Origin: Flammeovirga sp. SJP92
Lineage (GTDB): Bacteria; Bacteroidota; Bacteroidia; Cytophagales; Flammeovirgaceae
DNA: 64,000 bases
Direction: 5' to 3'
Assembly: GCF_001583495.1 (NCBI RefSeq)
Contig: NZ_LQAQ01000100.1
Location: 186,001-250,000, forward strand
Shown here: piece by piece, positions 1-9,460 of the stretch
How positions within the stretch are numbered: the stretch's first letter is position 1
Layout: each line of letters starts with the position of its first letter
Notes under the pieces: generated by a model
What the model saw: only the letters and a program-made list of their open reading frames with translations
The model's database searches: none
Told to the model about the DNA's origin: nothing
Position numbers and translations under genes: made by a program

Positions 1-1022
1 TTGTACCCCAATATTTTTAAGAATAAAAGAAATCCAATCATTAAAGCTACAATTCTCAATGATGATCTTAATACTGGAGTTAGATGAGCGTCAATATTCC
101 ATCTCTTTTTTCTAGTGCTTGGCGTCATTACTTTCAGCACCAATAAATCAGCCGTTCTAAAAACAAGAACAATGGCAGTGAATCCAAAAATAATTTTGCA
201 GAGTACTGTTAATCTAAATGCAATAATGCTATCCAGTAACAATAATGGAATAAGCATGAAAAACAGGAAGTCGAGTATTGCAATGGTGAGTGGACGTTTA
301 TATTTTAAAATCACAGTACTAATGAAATACTGGTTTCCTTCTCTGGAGAAGAACTTTTTGATTAAAAAGGCAAGCAGTCGAATAATGATAAAATAAACGC
401 AATACATCAAAACACAAATCACAGCCAGAGTGCCCCATTGCCAAACCTTTAGTCCTAATATATACTTGTTTCCTTTTTCTATTTTAGAGACAAATTTGAT
501 GATGTCTCGTGAATATGGAGGAAAGGTTTCCTTGAATATCTTATTGATTTTTAATGCAGAATAACTGGAATATCTCCATCTTTCACCCACTTTGATCAAA
601 TAGATCTCTGGTAATTTATCACTAATGATGAATCGCTTTTTTCCGGTATTCTTTTCCACATGATCCTTTTGCAGTGGAAGGTCTAATTGATTCACATAAA
701 TTCCTTTGCCGGCAAAAATCAATTTCAGTTCCTCTGCCAGTTCAACTCTTGTATCCAAATTGCCTACACTGGTGGGAATTACCCTTGCTGCCGTTTTGGG
801 GTGATAATTTTGTTCCTCTAAAAAATCAAGGTGCGTATGCAACGCATGATAAGGAGTACTTTGAGAATATTCTACAGAATCATAAATGTAGAATTTATAA
901 AAGTCATGATCATTGGGGTGACTTTCCAAAAGTATTTCTCCTCCTTCTTCTTCCTGAGCCTGCAGGTGTTGAGAAGGGTATATTAAAATTATTAATAATA
1001 AGGGGAATAATATTTTACTCAT
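1..1022 (-). CDS. MscS-like mechanosensitive channel, N-terminal part (cut by window edge)
   Basis: The reverse strand is open from an ATG at 1022-1020 to the window edge, giving about 340 residues. The product begins with a secretory signal (MSKILFPLLLIILIYPSQ, then QAQEEEGG). A soluble region of about 150 residues follows. Several hydrophobic segments come next, for example WQWGTLAVICVLMYCVYFI and IAILDFLFFMLIPLLLL, and the visible part ends at a further membrane segment. A periplasmic N-terminal domain ahead of a membrane block resembles large MscS-type channels of Bacteroidota. The diagnostic pore helix and beta domain lie outside the window, so the family call is an inference. It is transcribed away from the HAD gene at 1121. 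Confidence 0.6.
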   Translation of the reverse strand, partial: MSKILFPLLLIILIYPSQHLQAQEEEGGEILLESHPNDHDFYKFYIYDSVEYSQSTPYHALHTHLDFLEEQNYHPKTAARVIPTSVGNLDTRVELAEELKLIFAGKGIYVNQLDLPLQKDHVEKNTGKKRFIISDKLPEIYLIKVGERWRYSSYSALKINKIFKETFPPYSRDIIKFVSKIEKGNKYILGLKVWQWGTLAVICVLMYCVYFIIIRLLAFLIKKFFSREGNQYFISTVILKYKRPLTIAILDFLFFMLIPLLLLDSIIAFRLTVLCKIIFGFTAIVLVFRTADLLVLKVMTPSTRKKRWNIDAHLTPVLRSSLRIVALMIGFLLFLKILGY

Positions 1023-1120
1023 TTTTAAGAAACAGTAGTATATTGATTGGATTTTAAAACTGATATTGTTTTAATTCAAACGAAATTTCAAAAATTTAGT
1101 TTTTAGTGCAAAAGCAACCA

Positions 1121-1750
1121 ATGGAATACAAAGCAATTATTTTTGATTTGGGAGGTGTTATTCTCAACTTAAGATACGAAAATACTTTAGAAAAATTCGC
1201 TGAAATCTTAGATAAACCAGTAGAACCTTTTTATACCAAAAAACAACAGACTTCATTGTTTGATGATTATGAAAAGGGACATATAACTTCAGAAGAATTC
1301 AGATTAGGGATCAGAGAGTTATTAAATGAGCCAATTACAGATGAGCAAATTGATTTGGCTTGGAATGCCATGTTATTAGATTTGCCTGTTGAAAGAATAG
1401 AAATGTTGAAAGCATTAAAAGATAAATACAGAATTTTCCTGCTGTCCAATACCAATGCGATTCATATTGAGGCTTTCAATGAGATTGTTAATAATACTTT
1501 AGGGGAAGATTTTGGAGATTTTAAGCAACTTTTTGAACAAGCTTATTACTCTTATGAGATGGGAGATCGAAAACCTCACCCCAGCATTTTTGAAACTGTT
1601 GTTGCCAAAAATAATTTAGACAAAGCAACTACACTTTTTATTGATGATTCTATCCAGCATGTGGAAGGTGCAAAACAAGCAGGATTGCATGCACATCATC
1701 TTGAAGACTTAAATGTTATCGGATTTTTGAAGTCAGAAGGTATTTATTAA
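1121..1750 (+). CDS. HAD family (subfamily IA) phosphatase
   Basis: This is a cytoplasmic HAD hydrolase of 209 residues. Motif I is FDLGGV (nucleophile D9), in the variant where the second Asp is replaced by Gly, as in YihX/epoxide-hydrolase-N-like members. Motif II is LLSNTN, motif III is the Lys of GDRKPHPSIF, and motif IV is FIDDS. The helical cap lies between motifs I and II. Family members dephosphorylate small phosphorylated metabolites such as sugar phosphates; the substrate is not evident here. An in-frame GTG lies at 1106, but the ATG at 1121 starts directly with the conserved beta strand and is preferred. It is divergent from the MscS-like gene and 120 bp ahead of the DUF2723 gene. 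Confidence 0.85.
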   Translation: MEYKAIIFDLGGVILNLRYENTLEKFAEILDKPVEPFYTKKQQTSLFDDYEKGHITSEEFRLGIRELLNEPITDEQIDLAWNAMLLDLPVERIEMLKALKDKYRIFLLSNTNAIHIEAFNEIVNNTLGEDFGDFKQLFEQAYYSYEMGDRKPHPSIFETVVAKNNLDKATTLFIDDSIQHVEGAKQAGLHAHHLEDLNVIGFLKSEGIY

Positions 1751-1871
1751 TAATTAATGTTAAAAAATATAAAACTAGACCAATAATTGGTGAAATAAAG
1801 TGGGTTGCTAAATCTTTTCATTCAATAAGAAAGATTTTACCCTAATTTCGCCAATTGGAAAACATAACGAA

Positions 1872-4800
1872 ATGAACGAGTTTAAGAGAATCAACAATCT
1901 AGTGGGGTGGGCACTTTTTCTAATATCGCTCGCTGTCTACACTATTTCAATGGAGGAAACTGCCAGTTTTTGGGACTGTGGTGAATTCATTGCTGTATCA
2001 TACAAACTAATGGTTCCGCACCCTCCGGGAGCACCATTTTTCTTATTAATCAATAGACTTTTTTCTTTCCTAGCTTTTGGTGATGTGCTTAAAGTCGCTT
2101 GGTGGATCAATTTCCAGTCAGCGTTTATGAGTGCACTTACAATCTTGTTCCTGTATTGGACAATTGTAATGTTGGGTATGAAAATCATCAAGCCTTCTAA
2201 AGGAGAATACAGTTTAAAAGATAAAATCTTATTATTTGGTTCTGCTGCGGTAGGAGCATTAGCTTACACATTCTCAGATACTTTTTGGTTCTCGGCTGTA
2301 GAAGCGGAGGTTTATGCAATGTCTTCGGCAATTACAGCATTGGTATTCTGGGCAATTCTTAAATGGGAGTATATTGAAGATCATTCAGCATCTAACAGAT
2401 GGCTGATCATGATTGCATATATTATTGGTTTATCAATTGGTGTCCATCTGGAAAACTTACTTTGTTTACCAGCTTTAGCCATGATTTACTATTACAAGAA
2501 GTTTCCTGATAATATCACTTTAAAAGGAACAATCATAGCAATGGGGATTGGCGGAGCCATCATTCTAGGGGTAATTATCATTGTAATTCCAGGTCTTCCA
2601 TCTATTGCATTTGTATTCGATAAGATTTTTGTAAATACATTCGGAGCATCATTTGGTACGGGTGGTTTATTCTTCTCATTTGTTTTAGTAGCAAGTTTGG
2701 TTTACGGTATTTACTTCACACATCAAAAAGCGATGGTGACTGTAAACAACTTATTATTAGGTGTAGCATTTATCCTTGTAGGTTATATGAGTTACACTTT
2801 GGTATTAGTTCGTTCAAACCAGCATACACCAATCAATGAAAATGCACCTGATGATTTATTAGGTTATGTATCTTACTTGAAGCGTGAGCAGTATGGTGAC
2901 CGTCCGCTTTTATATGGACCAACTTATGATGCACAGCATGTAGATACAAAAGAAGACGGCGATAAGTACCGTGAAGCTACACGTAATGGCAAAGACTATT
3001 ACGAAGTATATGATCATAAAACAAAAGCGGAATATGCATCAAAAGATATGATGTTGTTCCCTCGTTTATATTCAAAAACAGGCCATCACCCTCAACTTTA
3101 TAGAGAGTGGGCAGGGATTGAAGCTGGTAAGAAACCAACATTCGGCAATAACCTTTATTACTTCTTCAGATATCAAATTGGCCACATGTACTTACGTTAT
3201 TTCATGTGGAACTTTGCAGGTAGAGAAAGTGATGAAAAAGATGCTGGATACTTAAAACCTTGGGATGATCTAGAGGAACTTCCTGAGTTGTTAGCGGAAA
3301 ATAAAGCAAGAACAAACTTCTACTTCTTGCCATTGATCTTAGGTCTTTTAGGTGTATTCTATCATTATAAGAAAGACGAGAAAAACTTCTGGGTAGTAAT
3401 GATTATGTTCCTTACACTAGGGGTTGCATTGGTTGTTTACTTGAACTCTCCTCCTGTTGAACCAAGAGAGCGTGATTACATTTATGCCGCCTCCTTCTAT
3501 GCCTTTGCCATCTGGATTGGATTCGGTGCATTGGCGTTAGCAGAATTCTTCTCGGAGAAAATGAGTACAAATGGCGCCATAGCGGGTATTGCCTTAAGTA
3601 TGGTGGTTCCTGTATTGATGGGAGCAAAAGGATGGGACGGACATAACCGTTCGAATAGATTCCACTCAGTAGATCAGGCAAGAAATACATTAGCAAGTTG
3701 TGCACCTAATGCTATCTTATTTACAGGTGGTGATAATGATACATTCCCATTGTGGTATGTTCAGAATGTAGAGGAATTCAGAACTGATGTTCGTGTTGCG
3801 GTATTGAGTTACTTCAGTACGGGTTGGTATTTGGATCAGATGAAGCAAAAGCAATATGAATCTGAGCCATTACCATTATCGATCAGCAGCCATAATTATA
3901 GAGAAGGTAAAAACGATTATATCCCATTAGTGGAAGACGAAAGAGCTCAAAATGGTGTTAATCTAAAAGCTTACCTTGCTTCTATTGAAGCGAACAATCC
4001 TGTAACTCAAGTTGGATTACAAGGTGGCCAAACAACTGCAAAATTACTTTCAAGAATCTTTATCTTGGATGTGGATAGTGCAGCTGTTGTGAAGAGTGGT
4101 ATTATTCCAAAAGGCATGGAAGGTAGAATCAAACCTAAAATGGCTTGGAGATTAAAAGGCGATAAGACATACATCTTCAAAAACGAATTGGCATTATTAG
4201 ATTTGATTGCAACAAACAATTGGGAACGTCCAATTTACTTCAACAATACTTCTGCCAATACGATCAATATGGACCTAAGAAGTTACTTATTCTTAGAAGG
4301 TATGACGTATAGATTACTTCCTATCCAAGCAAATACATTTGGTGAAGTAGGTGAAGTGAGCACTGAAGTGATGTTGGAAAATATCAAAAAGTTTGCATTC
4401 AGAGGTATGCAAGATGAAAGTGTTTATTATGATGATGAGTACAGAAAATTCGGTGCAAATACTCGTAATAATATTTATAGACTTTCTGAAAAATTATACG
4501 TAGATGGTTTAGCCAAAGAAGATGATGAGAAGTTGAAGCTTTCAAAAGAAAAGCTAGACTGGATTCTTTCAATGGTGCCAGATACTACAATTCCTTACAG
4601 TTTCTATGCTCCTAAATATATGGAGTTGTACTTTAAGCTTGGAGCGACAAAAGAAGGTAGAGAAATCTATGAAACTCTTCTTAGAAGAAGTCAGGAAAAT
4701 GTAAACTACTATGCGAAGACAGGTAGAGGTACAGAAAGCGTAGCTCGTAGAAGCTTGATTGTTTTACAGCAGATGGCTCAGATTTTTGAATCGAACTTGA

Positions 4801-5030
4801 AGCTTGTAAATGAGAGATTAGCTGAACGTGCTAGCAGTGAGGTAGATCCTTTATCAGGTGATATCATCAATGAAGTGCCTTCTTACTCAGAGCATATCAC
4901 TTCAGAATTGTTCTATAAGAATCTTTCAACAGAGCAATTGAAAGAATTACAGAAGACTTTCAAAGCTGACGCAATTCAAACAAGAGAGGCATTTGAAGCT
5001 TCTTATAGAAATATGATTGGAGATAGATAA
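1872..5030 (+). CDS. DUF2723 multi-pass membrane protein, predicted GT-C-type glycosyltransferase
   Basis: The product has 1052 residues. An N-terminal membrane half (roughly residues 10-320) carries the early conserved stretch WDCGEFI followed by HPPGAP, which marks DUF2723. More membrane helices lie around residues 480-590. A large soluble C-terminal part follows and begins near the conserved ILFTGGDNDTFPLW. An acidic pair in the first extracytoplasmic loop (the DCGE region) is typical of GT-C transferases that use lipid-linked sugar donors, as in protein O-mannosyltransferases. The length is normal for Bacteroidota members. It is probably monocistronic, with a clear terminator at 5080-5112. 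A role in protein or envelope glycosylation is inference from the fold. Confidence 0.85.
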   Translation: MNEFKRINNLVGWALFLISLAVYTISMEETASFWDCGEFIAVSYKLMVPHPPGAPFFLLINRLFSFLAFGDVLKVAWWINFQSAFMSALTILFLYWTIVMLGMKIIKPSKGEYSLKDKILLFGSAAVGALAYTFSDTFWFSAVEAEVYAMSSAITALVFWAILKWEYIEDHSASNRWLIMIAYIIGLSIGVHLENLLCLPALAMIYYYKKFPDNITLKGTIIAMGIGGAIILGVIIIVIPGLPSIAFVFDKIFVNTFGASFGTGGLFFSFVLVASLVYGIYFTHQKAMVTVNNLLLGVAFILVGYMSYTLVLVRSNQHTPINENAPDDLLGYVSYLKREQYGDRPLLYGPTYDAQHVDTKEDGDKYREATRNGKDYYEVYDHKTKAEYASKDMMLFPRLYSKTGHHPQLYREWAGIEAGKKPTFGNNLYYFFRYQIGHMYLRYFMWNFAGRESDEKDAGYLKPWDDLEELPELLAENKARTNFYFLPLILGLLGVFYHYKKDEKNFWVVMIMFLTLGVALVVYLNSPPVEPRERDYIYAASFYAFAIWIGFGALALAEFFSEKMSTNGAIAGIALSMVVPVLMGAKGWDGHNRSNRFHSVDQARNTLASCAPNAILFTGGDNDTFPLWYVQNVEEFRTDVRVAVLSYFSTGWYLDQMKQKQYESEPLPLSISSHNYREGKNDYIPLVEDERAQNGVNLKAYLASIEANNPVTQVGLQGGQTTAKLLSRIFILDVDSAAVVKSGIIPKGMEGRIKPKMAWRLKGDKTYIFKNELALLDLIATNNWERPIYFNNTSANTINMDLRSYLFLEGMTYRLLPIQANTFGEVGEVSTEVMLENIKKFAFRGMQDESVYYDDEYRKFGANTRNNIYRLSEKLYVDGLAKEDDEKLKLSKEKLDWILSMVPDTTIPYSFYAPKYMELYFKLGATKEGREIYETLLRRSQENVNYYAKTGRGTESVARRSLIVLQQMAQIFESNLKLVNERLAERASSEVDPLSGDIINEVPSYSEHITSELFYKNLSTEQLKELQKTFKADAIQTREAFEASYRNMIGDR

Positions 5031-5079
5031 GTTGCTTTAAAACTGAAGCAATTGATCCATTTTCATGGAGATAATCAAA

Positions 5080-5115
5080 AAATCCACATTTACTTTAGGT
5101 AGATGTGGATTTTTA
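5080..5115 (+). terminator. Rho-independent terminator after DUF2723 gene
   Basis: A 10-bp perfect stem (AAATCCACAT at 5080-5089 with ATGTGGATTT at 5103-5112) is followed by a T run. Confidence 0.8.
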
Positions 5116-5239
5116 TTTAACTGAATTTCAGATATTTTAAATAAATATTTAAAAATATTTAATAAAACTGTCACAAATCATTTACTCGAACTGTTTTAAG
5201 GTCAGAATTGAATAATTTATTGACTTCAATATCTTTCAC

Positions 5240-6034
5240 ATGTATATCATTATCGCATTTTTTATATTGCATTGGTACAGTTCGCTGTTCTTCCAAACTT
5301 TTTTCTTACATCGTTACGCCGCACATGCGATGTTTACGATGTCTAAAACAACTGAAAAAATATTCTTTGTTTTAACATATATCTTTCAAGGATCTAACTA
5401 TCTGAGTGCTTATGGGTACGGTATTATGCACCGTATGCACCATGCATTTGCAGATACAGAAGAAGATCCGCATTCACCAAAATACTCACCAACATTGTTT
5501 GCTATGATGTGGCAGACAAAAAATATCTATACTGATATTTGTAAGGGCAGAGTGGTTGTAGACCCTAAATTCACGAAAAATGTTCCTGAATGGCATTCAT
5601 TCGACAAGTTCGCTAGTAGCTGGGTAAGTAGAATTGGATGGGGGTTAGTATATATTGCAGTTTATGTTTACTGCTATACAACCTATGATTTATCACCATT
5701 TATCTTCTTGTTATTGCCAATTCACTTTTTAATGTCTCCAGTTCACGGAGCAATTATCAATTGGTTTGCACATATTTATGGTTATAGAAACTTTGAAGTA
5801 AATGATACTTCTACGAACTTCCTTCCTTTTGACTTCTTAATGATGGGAGAATCTTACCATAACAATCACCATGCAAGAGGTTCAAGAGCGAACTTTGGAG
5901 GAATTCGCTGGCATGAAATCGATCCTACTTATTTAATCATCGTTGTATTGGATAAAGTTGGAGTGATCAAATTGAAACAAACATCAGATAAAAAATCAGA
6001 TACTGTGGGCAAGAAAACGGCAGTAGCGGGGTAA
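5240..6034 (+). CDS. Membrane fatty-acid (acyl-CoA/acyl-lipid) desaturase
   Basis: This di-iron desaturase has 264 residues. All three histidine boxes are present: HRYAAH (24-29), HRMHH (64-68) and HNNHH (207-211). Hydrophobic segments flank them (about residues 1-20, 40-60, 133-172). The enzyme inserts a double bond, probably delta-9, into acyl chains at the membrane using electrons from a ferredoxin or cytochrome donor. The protein is shorter than eukaryotic stearoyl-CoA desaturases but normal for bacterial DesA-like enzymes. The gene stands alone between the terminators at 5080 and 6061. Substrate form (CoA, ACP or lipid) cannot be read from sequence. Confidence 0.9.
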   Translation: MYIIIAFFILHWYSSLFFQTFFLHRYAAHAMFTMSKTTEKIFFVLTYIFQGSNYLSAYGYGIMHRMHHAFADTEEDPHSPKYSPTLFAMMWQTKNIYTDICKGRVVVDPKFTKNVPEWHSFDKFASSWVSRIGWGLVYIAVYVYCYTTYDLSPFIFLLLPIHFLMSPVHGAIINWFAHIYGYRNFEVNDTSTNFLPFDFLMMGESYHNNHHARGSRANFGGIRWHEIDPTYLIIVVLDKVGVIKLKQTSDKKSDTVGKKTAVAG

Positions 6035-6060
6035 TAGAAATCTGAAATTCACATAAAAAG

Positions 6061-6097
6061 AAAGAGTCATATTCTAAACAGAATATGACTCTTTTTT
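6061..6097 (+). terminator. Terminator after desaturase gene
   Basis: A perfect 14-bp stem (AAAGAGTCATATTC, loop TAAACA, GAATATGACTCTTT) is followed by T residues. Confidence 0.9.
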
Positions 6098-6253
6098 ATT
6101 GGACCTCCCAGAATTCCCTAAGGAGGAGAAGTTAGAGCTTTTAAAGACTAAAAGAGTTTATACCTAATAAAATTGATATGAAAATTTACCTTTACGTAAT
6201 TATTATGCTTTACCTTTTGTTATAGGTTACCCTGCAAAAGTCCTTATTTTTTC

Positions 6254-6351
6254 TTTTGAAGGTTTACACGATTTGGTAAATTATATGCACAAAATCGTCA
6301 AATTGAAAAAAGACGCTAGGGAATAAGATTTTTTTTTTTGAAGATTTACAC
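6254..6351 (+). promoter_or_regulatory. Duplicated 16-bp motif upstream of the AraC-type gene
   Basis: TTTTGAAGGTTTACAC (6254-6269) and TTTTGAAGATTTACAC (6336-6351) form a near-perfect direct repeat 82 bp apart. They sit in the 371-bp gap before the AraC-type gene at 6406. Between them, reading the minus strand, is TTGACGATTTTG (6290-6302), which resembles the left arm of the class II operators found further downstream. These are candidate autoregulatory sites, but no function is shown. The rest of the gap is AT-rich and holds no gene. Confidence 0.4.
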
Positions 6352-6405
6352 CTTCCCCGTTTATCATTTTATAATAAATAGAGCCAGATTTAACTGTTTT
6401 TGAAA

Positions 6406-7374
6406 ATGAAGAAATACACAATCATATCTAATGAAGACGCCCCTCATGAGAGCTATGAGAGAATAGCAGAAGATTTTAATGGAACATGGGACGGAATAGA
6501 GTTGTCTGTAGATAGTGATGATATGAAACTGAAAATTACTTCCTTTGAATATATGGAAGGAATGTATGTGGCTCATTTACAATTACACAGTAATACACAG
6601 CTTATCTATTCTAATGTTCCGAATAAGGATAGAAATTTTGTGATTCTTAGAATTGGATACTCTGGTTCTTATTCAAAGAAAGATAAGTTTAGACGGTTCA
6701 ATCACGATGGTATATTTCTTTACAACGCCAATCAATTATTTAATATAGAATACCCTTTTCAGATCAGTTGTCAATGGATTACTATTCGTTTTCCATTAGA
6801 AGCATTTGACTTTTTTGACGAGGGAGAAAACTCTAAACTCAAGGAATTATTAAGTGTAAAAGGAGATTGGTTTCATTATTTTACGCTCACTCCTAAAATA
6901 GAGGGATACGTTAATGAATTGGTAAAAGCCAGTAGCAATAAGACCAAAAGGAAATTCTCCTACTTCTCTAGAGCCTTGGATATTTTGGGTGCATTAAAAG
7001 AGAAAATGGAAAAAGGAGAGATGACGAAGTCCAATATTAAAATACACCCTGAAGATTTTAGTAGTATGGTATTGCTAAAGGATAAAATACTATCTGACTT
7101 TACCGAACCTCCTAACCTTAATGACCTTAGCTTTGAGTTGGGAATGAGTATTTCCAAATTAAATAGAAATTTCAAAGCAGTTTATCAACTTCCTATTCTC
7201 CAATATTTCAATCAACATAGAACCGAAGAAACTTACCGACAAGTAAAGTACTCAGATAAAAGTCTCACCGAAATAGCAGACGATTTAGGATACAGTCACG
7301 TAGGTCATTTGAGTAGAACTTTCAAAAAACACTTTGGCTACGCTCCGTCCTCAATAAGAGGAACACTGCAATGA
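6406..7374 (+). CDS. AraC-family transcriptional activator (candidate regulator of the hydrolase cluster, class I sites)
   Basis: The product has 322 residues. The N-terminal ligand/dimer domain (1 to about 210) has no close match I can name. The C-terminal AraC DNA-binding domain runs from about 222 to 318: a first HTH around LSFELGMSISKLNRNF and a second around LTEIADDLGYSHVGHLSRTF, ending with the typical FGYAP. A TTG in frame at 6400 is possible, but the ATG at 6406 is preferred. The protein is clearly paralogous to the AraC protein at 30104-31093 over its whole length (both have SYE+hydrophobic..GTWDG near the N-terminus and HPED before the DNA-binding domain). The two genes bracket the cluster whose promoters carry tandem 21-bp repeats, so I infer it binds them. 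Confidence 0.85.
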   Translation: MKKYTIISNEDAPHESYERIAEDFNGTWDGIELSVDSDDMKLKITSFEYMEGMYVAHLQLHSNTQLIYSNVPNKDRNFVILRIGYSGSYSKKDKFRRFNHDGIFLYNANQLFNIEYPFQISCQWITIRFPLEAFDFFDEGENSKLKELLSVKGDWFHYFTLTPKIEGYVNELVKASSNKTKRKFSYFSRALDILGALKEKMEKGEMTKSNIKIHPEDFSSMVLLKDKILSDFTEPPNLNDLSFELGMSISKLNRNFKAVYQLPILQYFNQHRTEETYRQVKYSDKSLTEIADDLGYSHVGHLSRTFKKHFGYAPSSIRGTLQ

Positions 7375-7381
7375 GGTAAGA

Positions 7382-7450
7382 ATTAAGAGGTAAGAGGGAA
7401 GATACGAACCACCTCTTCCCTCTTAATTCTTCCCTCTTCCCTCTTCCCTC
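7382..7450. repeat. Imperfect inverted repeat rich in CCCTCTT after AraC gene
   Basis: AATTAAGAGG/AGAGGGAAGA on the left pairs with CCTCTTCCCTCTTAATT on the right. The unit CTTCCCT then continues as short tandem copies (TTCCCTCTTCCCTCTTCCCTC). It lies directly between the AraC stop and the first class I operator, and may act as a terminator although it lacks a clean T run. Confidence 0.5.
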
Positions 7451-7468
7451 AAAATAAGTTTGCCGATA

Positions 7469-7526
7469 TTTTGTATACGCTTGCTCTAATCTTGTAAATC
7501 TTTCAAAAAATAGTCCCTGATCTTTG
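7469..7526 (+). promoter_or_regulatory. Class I tandem-repeat operator/promoter (site A, porin 1)
   Basis: Half-site 1 is TTTTGTATAC at 7469, preceded by TGCCGATA. Half-site 2 is TCTTGTAAATC at 7490, 21 bp on. The octamer GATCTTTG at 7519-7526 starts 29 bp after half-site 2. The porin ATG is 92 bp downstream. Confidence 0.7.
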
Positions 7527-7618
7527 TAATGTGATCGGAGCGTAATAGAAATGAATATTTATTCATCTATTCGTTTTGACTCAAAAATTACTGTTTACAA
7601 ACTATTTCAATTTCTATA

Positions 7619-8926
7619 ATGAAGAAGATTACAAGTTTAATGAAGTGGAGGCGTCTGTCTCAATACTTTATCATTATCAATTGCTGTTTACTTTCTTTTC
7701 AAACCTTAGCTCAAGAAAAGAAAGAAGATCTAGTGGGCGTCAAAGGGGCAATTAACCCTCAGCAGATGAATGCTAGACAATTAGTAGGACAAGAATTAAT
7801 CGATGATGCTTTTCCTAATTCCATTCCCATTTTTGGTTCGAAGTCGAGAATCAAGTTTGGTGGTTATGTGAAGATGGATTACATCCAAGATTTCAATTAT
7901 ATCGGTTCTGCTTATGAATTCGAAAGTGCTACAATTCCAATTAAAGGTTCACCTGAATCTTACCTTAAAGGTCAGTCTACATTCCATGCTAAAGAAACAC
8001 GTTTCAACGTTGACTTTAGAACGGTGGTTAAAGGACTAAGGTCTGGTAAGGAAATGCCATTACAAATTTTTATTGAAATGGATTTCTTTGAAGACGATCC
8101 TTCATTATATCGTCAACCACGTTTACGTCATGCCTATGGTGTATTTGGAAATATCCTTGCGGGTCAAACATGGTCTATTAATGCCGATTTAAGTGCAATT
8201 CCAGGTATTATTGACTTTGCAGGAGGTGATGGAACGTATGGCGATCGTGTAATTCAAATCCGTTGGACCGATAAAATCACAAAGAACTTAAGTTATACGG
8301 TAGGTATGGAAGGACCAAAAAGTGGTATCGATAACCCTTATGAATTAGAAGGAGTTGCACGCACTACTATGCCTACGTTTGCTGGTAATGTGAGATGGGA
8401 AATGAATAAGTTTTCCCATATGCAGTTAGGTGCTGATGTATTTCAACATCATTGGCAAGGCGGTCAATATGGCCCAACGCAAAAAGCGTATGGTTACGGT
8501 ATTAACCTAACAGGACGATTTGTATTGGACAAAAAACATCGTAATTCATTGATGTTTGGTGCCTCTACAGGTAAGGGTGCTGGACATAGAATATTATTCT
8601 TAGAGTTTTCCCCAAGTGATGGTGTGATTTCTGACAATCAATTGGAATTACTCAATGCCCATCAAGCTTATATCGGTTATAATCATTACTGGACGAAGAG
8701 CTTAAATACAACCGTTGCTGCTTATTATGCTTCATTGAATACAGTGGATTACCAACTAGACGAAACCACTCAACAAGGAGGTACATTCCACGCCAACCTA
8801 GTTTGGATGCCTTATACCAATGTATCATTTGGTGTAGAATATATGCACGGTGTTCACGTCGTAAAAGATGGAAGATACGGTCAGGCGAATCGTCTTCAGT
8901 TTATGACAAGATTTAGAATTCCTTAA
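7619..8926 (+). CDS. DcaP-like outer-membrane porin 1
   Basis: The product has 435 residues. It starts with a long signal peptide (about residues 1-32, cleaved near LAQEKK). A beta-barrel with the typical DcaP pattern follows: GGYVKMDYIQDF near the start of the barrel, KETRFNVDFRT, a FIEMDFF strand, RLRHAYGVFGNILAGQTWS, and an aromatic last strand. Family members are trimeric outer-membrane channels; DcaP itself takes up dicarboxylates. It is paralogous to the porin at 23772. It is the first gene behind the AraC regulator and has site A in front, so it is the likely entry port for the cluster's substrate. The substrate is not known. Confidence 0.8.
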   Translation: MKKITSLMKWRRLSQYFIIINCCLLSFQTLAQEKKEDLVGVKGAINPQQMNARQLVGQELIDDAFPNSIPIFGSKSRIKFGGYVKMDYIQDFNYIGSAYEFESATIPIKGSPESYLKGQSTFHAKETRFNVDFRTVVKGLRSGKEMPLQIFIEMDFFEDDPSLYRQPRLRHAYGVFGNILAGQTWSINADLSAIPGIIDFAGGDGTYGDRVIQIRWTDKITKNLSYTVGMEGPKSGIDNPYELEGVARTTMPTFAGNVRWEMNKFSHMQLGADVFQHHWQGGQYGPTQKAYGYGINLTGRFVLDKKHRNSLMFGASTGKGAGHRILFLEFSPSDGVISDNQLELLNAHQAYIGYNHYWTKSLNTTVAAYYASLNTVDYQLDETTQQGGTFHANLVWMPYTNVSFGVEYMHGVHVVKDGRYGQANRLQFMTRFRIP

Positions 8927-9008
8927 ATAAAATAATTGATGCTAAAAACAAGTATTGCAAACTAATTTTCGAATGTTTATACCATTTAGGTTTCTGAGAT
9001 CTTTTAAG

Positions 9009-9270
9009 CACGAATGACGTTATCACTTCAAATTCTAACCAATGAAAAGATTACAATTTTAGTTTGGTAGTACTTCCTTCGGCCTTGAAGGGAAAAGCGT
9101 GAAGAATTTCATGAAATGAGCCGTTAGAAATGATTTTGTTGTTTGAGCTTTAGCGAGTTTAAAATCATTTAGGCGAGAGTAATGGAATTTAGCTTTTGAC
9201 TTCTAAGCCTTGACTTTTTTGCTTCGTTTTTGTGTTAAGACAAAAATGAAGAAGAAAGAAGTTTGAAAGA
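9009..9270 (+). repeat. Dispersed non-coding repeat, copy R1
   Basis: About 260 bp matches 32459-32720, with shared blocks such as TTAGTTTGGTAGTAC, GGCCTTGAAGGGAAAAGCGT, GAATGGAATTTAGC-like text and TTTGCTTCGTTTTT. It contains a conserved hairpin, AAATGATTTT...AAAATCATTT, around 9129-9172. No open frame of note. It occupies most of the 534-bp gap between porin 1 and the first serine hydrolase; the rest of the gap is site D. Confidence 0.75.
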
Positions 9271-9348
9271 ATAATATAAAAGACTTGTAGATAGTCATAA
9301 TAATTTAGTTTGTATTAAAACAAGAGGTATTGAAAACGATTTCCGATT

Positions 9349-9406
9349 TCTTATAACTACAATCTCAAATCTTGTAAATCATTCAATTTCAATACCCTGA
9401 TATTTG
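9349..9406 (+). promoter_or_regulatory. Class I operator/promoter (site D, serine hydrolase 1)
   Basis: TTCCGATT precedes half-site 1 TCTTATAACT (9349). Half-site 2 TCTTGTAAATC is at 9370 (+21). The octamer GATATTTG is at 9399-9406 (+29). ATG follows 54 bp later. Confidence 0.7.
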
Positions 9407-9460
9407 TATCATCAACAAAACGAAAAATACATTTTAAATAAAAAATCAATCTAAAAGAAA

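Noticed and set aside
674-1057. Rightward open frame of 127 codons at the left edge
   Set aside because: It lies opposite the MscS-like gene, whose frame has a signal peptide and membrane segments; the rightward product looks like antisense translation.
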